DNA from: Neolentinus lepideus HHB14362 ss-1
Taxonomy: Eukaryota > Basidiomycota > Agaricomycetes > Gloeophyllales > Gloeophyllaceae
Length of the DNA stretch: 48,547 bases
Reading direction: 5' to 3'
Assembly: GCA_001632425.1 (NCBI GenBank)
Contig: KV425652.1
Span: 41,525 to 90,071 of the forward strand
The notes under the pieces were generated by a model, which was given only the letters and a program-made list of their open reading frames with translations, did no database searches and had not been told where the DNA came from. This document shows, piece after piece, positions 1 to 8,673 of the stretch (position 1 is its first letter; each line of letters starts with the position of its first letter). The translations under genes and the position numbers were made by a program.

Positions 1-107
1 GCTACAATTTTCATGTTTACACCAAGAAAAAATATTGAGTCTGTGCCGAGTTATCACAGAAATATGTGGTCAAAAAGGGTGGTTCCATACTTTTGTGAGT
101 CACTGTA
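1..107. mobile_element. right end of a probable Tc1/mariner-like element (partial)
   Basis: Read on the minus strand from 107, the sequence begins with TA followed by CAGTGACTCACAAAAGTATG and then a run ending in CTTTTTGACCACA. A terminus starting CAGTG next to a TA dinucleotide is what IS630/Tc1/mariner transposons leave at their TA target. The rest of the element would lie left of the window, so neither the transposase nor the partner repeat can be seen. The call rests on this terminal pattern alone; a chance match or a solo terminal repeat is possible. Confidence 0.4.
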
Positions 108-159
108 AAGCTCTTAAAATTGCCGTAAGACCGCCTAAGACGATCGGCCGTTTCCTGAT

Positions 160-969
160 GCGTGCCCGGGGAAGTCCGATGATTAAGCGCCAATAGTCAT
201 AATGATGTCGCCTGCCCTCGGATGTACAAAACCTCCGCAAACTGACTTATTCGATTCGAGCAATATGAAGTACAGTGCTTTGCATATTCGACAGCCGCGT
301 CTCGCGCTCGAGTATTTGTACTAGTTTGCGCAGTGTAAACAGTGACCTCGTCACGCTAATTTACTAGTGTCTATAGAGTTGCAATGGCGCATTATTGTAT
401 GGTATTATGAGTAACATCTCGATGTTCCAGAGATTGTTTGACTCTCCGGCCCTTGCAAGGCAACAATCTACACTATCTTGAGGCTGCACGAGGATTATAG
501 TGATATTGTACAGCCTTTCACCCAATATTCTGCAGGACGCAAAAGGGCTTCAGAGCTTTGCCCTGGACTGTAAGCATTACTACCGCATTATCAGCTCACC
601 GACGATTCGAATGATATGCATAAAGCATAGCGACAGAGAACATAAAAGGTCCGGTTGGATGCGTGACGAGGTCACTGTTTGTGCGAGACGCGGCTGTCTA
701 AACGAATATGCAAAGCACTGTAATCTAGGTGAAAATATCGAGCACCCGAATGAATCTAGGGATAGATCTAAGTAGTTACGAACCGAAGGCTCAGGGACAG
801 ACGTACTCGGCAACTGACATGCTCGGCAACCACGAACATGCATAGTACTGTGCGTTCGGTAACGAACACTACCCTACTAGAGTTCCGTTAATAACTCCCG
901 GCAAGTTCTTAACCGGTAGCAGGCGACATGACCCAATGGCGCTTGGTCATCAGACTTCCCCGGACACGC
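160..969. repeat. long imperfect inverted repeat (foldback-like structure)
   Basis: Four blocks in the left part recur in reverse complement and reverse order in the right part. Bases 160-192 and 200-215 pair with 920-969 (shared core CGGGGAAGTC, AAGCGCCA and GTCGCCTGC). Bases 271-305 pair with 684-723 (shared TACAGTGCTTTGCATATTCG, then ACAGCCGCGTCTCGC after a 4-nt indel). Bases 337-356 pair with 661-680 (AAACAGTGACCTCGTCACGC, identical). The right arm carries roughly 130 extra bases between blocks. No convincing gene was seen inside. It could be a foldback or MITE-type element, or a decayed inverted duplication. Confidence 0.6.
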
Positions 970-1049
970 TGGGCCTAGTCTGTCATGGACGCAATCGTTG
1001 CTTGAGTCTCACGAAAAAGGTGTAATGTGTGCAACATTGCGCAACGGTG

Positions 1050-1200
1050 TGTGTTTGAATTCACACACAATTGCACATGCTTACACACAGTTTAGAGGTA
1101 ATCGTTGTCTATTATGTCCGGTAGGACCCGTTATATGCGACCGACTGACCGATCCTTGCAAATTAAGAATTGAGTCACCGCTAGGAACTTTTCCTAGCGG
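1050..1200. repeat. two short hairpins
   Basis: Near 1050-1071 a GTGTGT run and an ACACAC run flank a central GAATTC and can pair. At 1178-1200 a perfect 10-bp stem CCGCTAGGAA / TTCCTAGCGG closes a 3-nt loop. Neither lies at the end of a recognisable gene, so no terminator or regulatory role is claimed. They may belong to a decayed repeat that continues from the inverted repeat to the left. The rest of 970-1850 holds no gene I can support. Confidence 0.4.
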
Positions 1201-1852
1201 ACTGCCACAGTGCGGTGTTCAAGCTTATAGCTCATTCGACGTCGAATCAGTGTAAACATAATCGTTTGACAATACTAATCTCGAACCCTTGCCGTGTGAC
1301 CTTCGCGGTGAAGACAAAGCAAAGACGATGAGAAGCAAATTGAGATGAATATGCAATTTCAATATCTCGCTCTCACGGCACAAGGTGGTTCCGATGGTGG
1401 GCTCCGCTTGAAGGGTTGCTGAATGACATTTGTCTGATAATACACTACACATGTGTGTATCTCTCATGATAATCTGGAAGGACCACACGCAAGCCTCGTC
1501 AGGGACTTCCCACTCTACTGACAGAAAAAACTATACTGGATGCAATGTGAGCAACCAGTCCCAACGCTGGACGGCTGTTTGTTCTCAGAACTTCGAAGGC
1601 GATGGCCGTTTCTTGGCATCCTTTATACATGCAAATTGCTAGCAGGATCGATGCTAAAGCCATGTCCTAGTGAATTAAAAGGATACCTGATCACAAATTT
1701 GCGGCATGCAACGACAACATCTCGCCGTATCACGCATGTTTTCAAATACCTCAAACTGAAATTGCTCTCAATCTTCTCTTCTCTGCTCAAAGGAAACACG
1801 AGTCAGACATCACCTCCTTCTCTGTAGACGCACATGACCTGCTCTTCAGCCT

Positions 1853-1859
1853 TATAAAG
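1853..1859 (+). promoter_or_regulatory. TATA box upstream of the small secreted-protein gene
   Basis: TATAAAG stands 90-96 nt before the ATG at 1949. This is normal spacing for a fungal TATA-containing promoter. It supports the start chosen for the gene that follows. Confidence 0.45.
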
Positions 1860-1948
1860 TCTGAAGCACCGTTCAATGCCACCACAGCAACTGAGACTAA
1901 GTACCGTCAGCCTTGTAACAGACACCCAACAGATACCCTATACTCACC

Positions 1949-2681
1949 ATGCAACTCGCTCGAATCATCTTCTTCGTGTTTGCTCTGGCTCTTGGCGTAA
2001 TGGCTGCACCCTCCGTCAGTACTGCTGGCATTGGCGAACGTGATCTGACTACCGTCGAGAACACCTTGACTACCGCGGGCAGCACCGTCAGTAGTGCCAT
2101 CACCCAAATCAGTTAGCCACAATCTGCCTTCTCGCTTTCCAAATTAATTCTGAGTACCAGCATAGATGGTCTCATCTACTCCGGGGAAGCTACAGCCAGC
2201 TCTATCAGCCCCATTCTTAGCAGTGTAATCTCGGCGCTCAACAGCGCCGAGACGTCTCTCTCGGCTGTCGGTAACGGTGTTGAGAAGAGGCAGTCGCTTG
2301 GAGATGTCGTGAATGTCTTGGTCAATCTGGTCACCGTGGGTGTCTGAGATTCAGCAGTTTAGTGTAATTGAAGTGACAGTTGCTCCTTAGGGTGTCGTTA
2401 ACCTGGTTTTAACGATCGTGGGAGGTCTCCTAGGCCTCGCCGGTGGCCTCGGTACCCTTGCGACGTTGCCGACGGAACTCGACACCAGTCTTGCTGGTGT
2501 CTTGAACGCTGCTGAATCCAACATGCCAGGGGCTCTGTCCAGCGCTACCAGCTCGTGAGTATATGTGACTTGAGGTTGATTTAATGTGATCACTCACTGT
2601 ATTCACGGCAGGCTTGGCTTCTTGGCCGGTGCTCTTGGTGAACTTGGATTGAATTCCACTGTGGGGGCTCTGGGTCTCTAA
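1949..2681 (+). pseudogene. small secreted low-complexity protein with an in-frame stop
   Basis: The ATG at 1949 follows TCACC and opens a clear signal peptide (MQLARIIFFVFALALGVMA, then APS). A TAG at 2114-2116 interrupts the frame, yet the same frame stays open afterwards in identical Ser/Ala/Leu/Val-rich style up to a dibasic KR near 2290. Two introns then fit: 2336-2390 and 2557-2612 (GTGAGT..GCAG). The last exon ends in TAA at 2679-2681. The composition resembles abundant basidiomycete secreted proteins with HsbA-like helical repeats; that is a style match, not an identification. Either the gene carries one nonsense mutation, or 2015-2116 (GTCAGT..TTAG, 102 nt, frame-neutral) is an extra intron that removes the stop. 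RNA evidence would separate these two. Confidence 0.45.
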
Positions 2682-3484
2682 AGGGTGAGTGCTTGCTTTA
2701 CTCGTGGGATGGCCACTGAAATGTACTGATACGAGGCTTCAGACAAGAGCCTGACGGATCCTATACAGACAACGCCCTCGTACTGTTAGTGTTTGAATGA
2801 GCTTAGGTTGACATTCGTAGTCGGACCATTGTTTTTACGTGCGATCATATTTCATAGGGCTTTGGGTCGGAAATGACATTGATTTCGATGATTGCATCAT
2901 ATTTGTCTTGGTTGTATATACTGACAGCCTGTAACGAAATAAGCCATCTTATATTTCAGTCACGACTTATCTCACATTTTCAGCAACTTCGAATATTTTG
3001 TTCTGCAAAGGATTCATCGAGATATCAGCGGTCCACCCGGGTCCTGAAGTCAGCGGGCAAACAGACAAATTTTTGTAACGGGTAGGGCGGAGACCGGACC
3101 AAAAGACCGAAGTGAGCAGGACGAAACCCGCTCATACAAGACAACAGGACTCAAAGCGAGGTGAGCGACGGCCCACGGGCGTTGATAGTGCAAATAGAAC
3201 CGTAAATACAAGATGTCGAGTATATAAGACCGGCAAATATCCATAAACTATGGTCCGTGCCTGCCATGACCCTTACATTATCTCCCTCTTAAGGACGAAC
3301 ACCATGAGACAGAAGACTAACTAGCTTGCTCAGTGGCTTATTCGTGGTCACATTGACTTTGTCTCATATACAGAGAACTATATACTTGTTTCGAACGATG
3401 AGCTATTCAAGTTAAGGCAGGATAGGCGATAGGCCTGATTCCTGTTGTTAGATATATTAGTAATAATTGTTTTTCTCATTGAAT
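2682..3484. other. intergenic, no gene seen
   Basis: Short reading frames occur on both strands, but none has a start context, introns or recognisable residues. The stretch is moderately AT-rich and ends directly at the tRNA gene. Confidence 0.5.
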
Positions 3485-3566
3485 GCCCGCCTAGCTCAAT
3501 CGGATAGAGCGTCAGACTCTTATAGGTGGGATCTGAAGGCTGCGAGTTCGACCCTCGCGGTGGGCT
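3485..3566 (+). tRNA. tRNA-Lys(CUU) with an 8-nt intron
   Basis: All arms fold. The acceptor GCCCGCC pairs with GGTGGGC (one G-U). The D stem is GCTC/GAGC, the anticodon stem is TCAGA/TCTGA, and the T arm GCGAG-TTCGACC-CTCGC contains the canonical TTCGA loop. The anticodon is CTT, giving lysine. The anticodon loop is too long unless the 8 bases at 3523-3530 (TAGGTGGG) are removed; this is the standard eukaryotic position, one base 3' of the anticodon. After removal the loop reads CTCTTAA. The T at 3566 is the discriminator base, and CCA is not encoded, as expected for a nuclear gene. Confidence 0.93.
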
Positions 3567-3920
3567 AGTAGAAATTTGTGTGGATATGTTTTTCCTCGAA
3601 GAAATATGACTCACCGATCGGATTTTTTTTTCTTTTTGCTCTGTCCAACCTGGCACCGAAAACCACTGTATACTATTTTATCTATATATATTTTGTAGGC
3701 ATTCAGCGAGGGTTCACAGTCATTGAGGGAAAGCTTCGGAGCGCGGAGGATATAGCGAAAGTGGAGAAGTCCGGCGTTGTGGGTCCATATTGGATACCAT
3801 CTGCCGAACACAGCCACCGCCGCGTGCATCGAATTTTGTGGACACACAACTCCCTCGCGTCATCTCATCACGTCTAAGTCGCGTCCAACGTTTGTCTACC
3901 GTCCACTGTCTGTGTTTACC
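3567..3920. other. spacer between tRNA-Lys and CTU2
   Basis: A T-run (3625-3633) lies about 60 nt after the tRNA and could end RNA polymerase III transcription. The remainder leads into the CTU2 start. No independent gene is supported. Confidence 0.4.
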
Positions 3921-5729
3921 ATGTCAACGAACTGCGGAAACCCAATCACTGAGACCGATGCCATGATGCCTCGTAAATGGCCTTCAACTCCTTTTGTTGT
4001 TTGTCGCTCAATATTTCGTAGGACGGTGTAAGTTTGATCGGTCTAAGATGTGCATCAAGTGCAAGGAAAATCGAGGTAACATTGTAGTTCGCCATGCTGT
4101 ATATTGCAAGTACGCTGCTGCCTTCGCTGATAGCTCTTATAACCTGATCTGACGTTGCAGAGTGTGCTTCGTCCTGATGCTGAACCAGAAATTCAAGCGG
4201 TCACTCGAGCCTACAATAAACCCTGTTCCAGACGGTCCACGAAAGAAGAGTCTCAGCCCATTGGGAAACCTTGTTATTGCTTTTTCTGGGGGTCTAGGAT
4301 CGACTGTGCTCCTCGATCTCGTGCACAGAGGCTACATCTCGTCACGGAAGCCTCGACAGGATGGCGATATTTCGACAAGCAGGAAGGACCCCAAGAACGA
4401 GATGGTGTGGAAGGAAGTACGGGTGTGCTATGTCGAAGTGTGCGGCGCTTTCCCTGGGGTGAGTCACTATGCGCGGATGTTTGATTGCGCTGGACAGAAC
4501 GTGATGCGTAGGTAGATGCGTGATCGGACGGATGATGTGCGTCGTGTAGTGGAGAGTTATGATGGGTTTGAGTTTGTTCCGATGAGGGTAGAGGATGCAT
4601 TTGATGAGAGATGGTGGGAGAGCGTCGGAGGGCGGCCGGTTGAGGGGCAGTTGGGTGTCGATGTGATGAATGAAGGTGAGCAGGGTCCGGTTTCTCTGTA
4701 TATATCCAGCTTACACGGTGATGCGTAGACTTGATCCTCTCTCCCTCGTCAAACCCCACCTCCCCTCTCTCCACCCTGCACATCTACCTCTCCTCCCTCC
4801 CTGCACCTACCGCCATCCCCAGTACCCTCCAAACCCTCACGCGTCTCCTCCTCCTCCACACTTCCCGTTCCACCAACTCGTCGCACCTCGTCCTCGGTAC
4901 CTGCCTCACTTCCCTCTCCATCTCACTTATTTCCCTAGTCGCGCAGGGAGGGGGTTTCAATATCAAGGAGGAGGTGCAAGAGGAGTGGTGTTTGGGAAAG
5001 GTAGTGGTGAAAGAAGATAAGGGGAAGGAAGGAAGGACAGTGAGGATTGTCAGACCGCTGAAGGACATCGGAATGAAGGAGTGCGAGATGTATGCGTGGT
5101 GGAGCGACTTAGAGGTAGTTGGGCAGGAGACATGGCCCGGGGCGCCACAGGGAATTGGAGGGATCACGAAAGGTCAGTCAAGACACTTATGATGCTCTTA
5201 ATGTATATTGAGATATATGGCGCTTCCTTCATGCAGATTTTATTATCGGCCTGGAGAAAGACTACCCCTCCACTGTCTCGACCATCGCACGGACATGCGG
5301 CAAGCTGGCGCCGAAGGACGTCCCTGCGGGTATCTGTATACTATGTAACAGGTTCGACTCATTTCCCCACGCCCTTCTTCTCGTCACTTAACACGACTCT
5401 TCTACTATGTTATCAGACCCTCACAGGGACAAGTGAAAGCATGGAAGGACCGCATATCCATCCGCTCGCTCTCCTCTTCTCCCTTGCCTTCCACATCACC
5501 TGCACAACCGAGCCTTGCTCCGTATTTGTGCTATATGTGTCACACGACGTTGACGAGCAAGAGTAGCAAGAAGCCCAATTCTGCGGTAAGTACGGAAAAG
5601 GGAGACGGAGTCGAGAGTAAGGTGGAGGTGCCAGTCCCTCAGTGGGTCGGGGCACGGATAACGGCGATGGGAAGGGAGGTGATGAAGGATGAGCTAAAAG
5701 AATTTCTGTTGGTGGATGAGGATGACTGA
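3921..5729 (+). CDS. CTU2: cytoplasmic tRNA 2-thiolation protein 2 (CTU2/NCS2)
   Basis: Seven exons splice into 489 codons: 3921-3972, 4022-4109, 4161-4458, 4516-4675, 4729-5172, 5237-5351, 5417-5729. The N-terminus has paired Cys motifs (CKFDRSKMCIKCKE, then YCKVCF) typical of the family's zinc site. A PP-loop-like segment LVIAFSGGLGSTVLLDLV follows near residue 89. The C-terminal part has further Cys pairs (CGK, ICILC, CYMC). CTU2/Ncs2 works with CTU1/Ncs6 to put sulfur on U34 of tRNA Lys(UUU), Glu and Gln in the cytosol, receiving it through Urm1. Every intron has GT..AG ends and all phases agree. At the third intron the acceptor must be 4515, because using 4511 gives an immediate stop. 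The adjacent tRNA-Lys has a CUU anticodon, so it is not itself a substrate. Confidence 0.93.
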
Positions 5730-6228
5730 GGGAGATAGGAGCGACCTACGGTATCTGTTTCGTTATGTATAGAGATTGCGATGACCGCGTCCTTGAATAG
5801 GCTATTCGGCATGTCGGTCATTCCGTGGCAAACATCGAATTTTGTCCGACATGGCTGAATGCTGCATCACCATTCGGTTTTAGTCGGTTTCTATGCTTTG
5901 ACGTTCGACTGGCCTCTATTCCAGGATTAATGGCTACTCTCCACGGAGATCGCGCGTCGTATGCGAATGCTTGTCCGCCACCAATGATGGCGTCGCCACT
6001 GAGCTTGCCAAATAGTCATTCGGCGTTCGACCTCAGCGCGTATGCGCTGGAATCGCAGGCTTAGCCCCCAGAGTAAGCACTGTGCTCGCCCGATCTAGTC
6101 ACTAACGACGCACGAACGCTTCAGCTATACTTATTCAAGCTGACGGTGCACTACTTCCGATCGACATTGTATGCCTGTAAGGATGCGATCGTCTGCTGTA
6201 ATCCGAAGGACTGTCCGGCTCGCAATGA
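5730..6228. other. intergenic between CTU2 and the secreted-protein gene
   Basis: No gene is supported here. The right part is the promoter region of the secreted-protein gene. Confidence 0.4.
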
Positions 6229-6236
6229 TATAAAAG
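6229..6236 (+). promoter_or_regulatory. TATA box of the 8-cysteine secreted-protein gene
   Basis: TATAAAAG lies 67-74 nt upstream of the ATG at 6303. The leader between them is CA-rich (AACAACAGCAACAACAACGA), as often seen in strongly expressed fungal genes. Confidence 0.6.
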
Positions 6237-6302
6237 CCATGCCAACTGTCCTGATCTCTACTGCCAGAGCAGAGCAACAACAGCAACAACAACGACAACA
6301 AC

Positions 6303-6735
6303 ATGCAGCTCCTCGTCAAGACTCTTCTTCCCGTTCTCCTCCTCGCCTCCGGCGTTGTGGCCCAGTCCCAAGGCACTCGATGTGTCGTCTGCGATAAAAC
6401 CTTAGCGCTAAAGGATCTCGTCCTTGTCATTGCTAATCCAGAGGTGATGGGTTCTCTGTGCTCGTACGTTCGCTACCTGGTATCATCGACATTCGTCCTA
6501 AACAAATGCATGCAGATATCGCACAACTAGTGGTTTGGGTGTGCTCCTCAATTGCCATTACAACGTATGTGTGATCATTGCACTCCTCGCGTCTTGCCCT
6601 AGTCGACTAACTCCTAATGCACGTCTGTAGAAGAAAGGAGAATTGTACGCGAGCGACACACCCGAGTGTCCGGCCAGTCTGCCCACTGCATCGTGCACGG
6701 ACACTACTTGCTTGGGTGAAAAGTGCCAAGATTAG
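6303..6735 (+). CDS. 8-cysteine small secreted protein, 104 aa, unknown family
   Basis: Three exons (6303-6463, 6516-6564, 6631-6735) with introns of 52 and 66 nt give 104 residues. The signal peptide is MQLLVKTLLPVLLLASGVVAQ. The mature chain of about 83 residues carries eight cysteines at roughly 27, 30, 53, 67, 83, 92, 97 and 102, enough for four disulfides. The pattern begins CxxC and has no adjacent CC pair, so it is not a hydrophobin. I do not recognise the family. Size, secretion and cysteine content are those of fungal effector-like or defence-like secreted proteins; that role is inference. The TATA box and clean splice sites indicate a working gene. Confidence 0.8.
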
Positions 6736-8673
6736 GCTTGTCGGATTTGGAGACCGTGAATAGTAACAGCCCAAATCGGCCCCAGGATTTGCGTACCGTT
6801 GTCAGATCAATTCATATGATGATGCAATTTTGGACACACTGGTAGTATCTCTATTTGAGGAGAAGTTGACTATTCTCTCAGCTAGGAGGTAACGATGACG
6901 ACTGCGTGAGCAAGGCTTATGGTGAGCGAATGCGTGTCTCCCTCTCGCGTGTCCTGGTTTAGGCTCGGAACCTAGCCTCTCGTTCTGTGATCGAGAGCGA
7001 AATCACTCGAAGAATTCGGGATTCCGATGTGGAACTGTACATATGGAAGGCATAGTTGCTCATACAAACCTCATTAAGAAAGTACTCTCCGTTGTTAGCT
7101 AGTCTGTATTCAATCGATCGCAGGTTGACTAGGCAGCAGCCCTCAGCACCTGAAATGAATTGACAATTCGGAGTTCTTGTTCTACCTTCAAAATAATATC
7201 ACGGACACCGAAGATGACACAGATGAATATCTATATTGATTGCCTGCCATGTAATACTTATGTCCAGGATGCTTTACTAATGCAATTCTGCGGGCTATAC
7301 GCTGCGAATGAATGAGGACTAAGGCACTGTATCGAACACACTCGAGGGAAGAGCCCGATGAACAGCATATAAGATCACAACTAGCTAGTTTATTCCTCTT
7401 ACCGACCGCCTAGAAAGCCAGACTCGTCTCGTTCACCTCGGCGTAGCCTATAACATGCTGGCGGTTGCAACGGGCGTTTAATCAGGTTTTGATCCCGAGG
7501 AGGGATGTTAAGAGATGTGATCATAGTGACAAGACAGATCCTAGTAGTTTCTCATAGCGTCCTGCAGTTGCTGATGCATCAAGAGTATGAGCTTGAGGAA
7601 CAACTTGAAGAAGGGATGTTCTTGCCTGTTGACATACCGCAAATTTCACCACTTCTGTCGATGGTCTAGAGACAGCTTCGAGCTCGTCGTATCGGATCCA
7701 TATGATGGTGCGTCAACCAATGATAGGTATTTTTCAGATTAAGTAGGAGAAGAGGGTAGTCAAAAGCTGACATACGTCTTGCTTCTGTTCTACAGGTCCG
7801 GGGAAGCGGCGAGTACTCTTACGATGCAGTCCTGTGCAATCCTCGCAGTATTTGTTGGCGTTTGACAATGAGAGCGCGGTCACATCATCCGCTCTTCGAA
7901 CGTAACATATCTAAGCGAGTCGAACCCGGAAGGTCAATATCAATACCCAATTCGGAAGGCGCTTTCCTTCATGCGGGCTACCTTTCGGCCCTTCATCCTT
8001 TTCACGATTTATTGCTTGGGGCATCTCCGTGGTATATAATGGAACTCTCTCAAAGTTTACCGCTTCGCTCTCTTTCCTCCGTACCATTATACCATTATAC
8101 CAGCAGAGTCAATCCTTAGTGTGATTGCGCCCTGCGTGCATACTGCTCGAATCTTATCCTAGCTTTGCTGTCCATCATCGTGAATACGGCGATCAAGACT
8201 GTTTTATCACGTACTCAAAGTGCAATAGTACCAGCAATTTGCATCCGGGGCGTGTCGCTTTGCGCCCATGTGACGTGCACAGAGTTTCGCGGACAGTAGT
8301 GCGAATGATAGCTACGTATTTTCTTGGCTCTGCTTTCACAGAGACCGCGTTCTACACAGCACAGCTGTCCAGAAAGGTAGAGAAAGGTGCGCATATAGTA
8401 GCTTCACTGTCGAGACCACAAAGCTCTGACTGACGTTTCCATGGTCATGGCCCGGAAGGTCCCATGGGTCTCTCTTGAGACATGAACCTCCCACGAAAGC
8501 TGCGCTTGGCAGTATGGGTACCTCGGGCCCAGGCTTCAGTGAAGCTCGGTGCCACTACACTCCACATTGGTGAAGCAATTGACGACCTGATCTTACGACC
8601 CTTCACGACCTACAACTCCATGCTGCTTTGATTAAGAAAGAAAAGATCCCTGCGCGCTGATCCTTCTTGCCAA
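6736..8673. other. long intergenic region, no gene recognised
   Basis: Nearly 2 kb without a supportable gene. A TATATAA box at 8033-8039 has typical promoter spacing before a pyrimidine-rich stretch, but no coding sequence follows it. At 8086-8105 a short ACCATTAT unit is repeated in tandem. Segments near 6815-6860 and 7695-7760 share a CATATGATG-type phrase followed by GAGGAGAAG or GGAGAAGAG, hinting at an old local duplication, but the similarity is weak. Confidence 0.4.

Noticed and set aside
4274..4783. 169-codon open frame on the minus strand
   Set aside because: It lies antisense to exons 3-5 of CTU2, is low-complexity (Pro/Ser/His) and has no family features. The plus strand is explained fully by CTU2.
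7905..7935. tRNA-like GGTTCGA box (also near 35325-35345)
   Set aside because: The bases flanking the loop do not form a T stem, and no D or anticodon arm is present.
8033..8119. Gene downstream of the TATATAA at 8033
   Set aside because: No ATG-led frame with signal peptide or splice sites follows at promoter distance, so the box may be chance or the relic of a lost gene.
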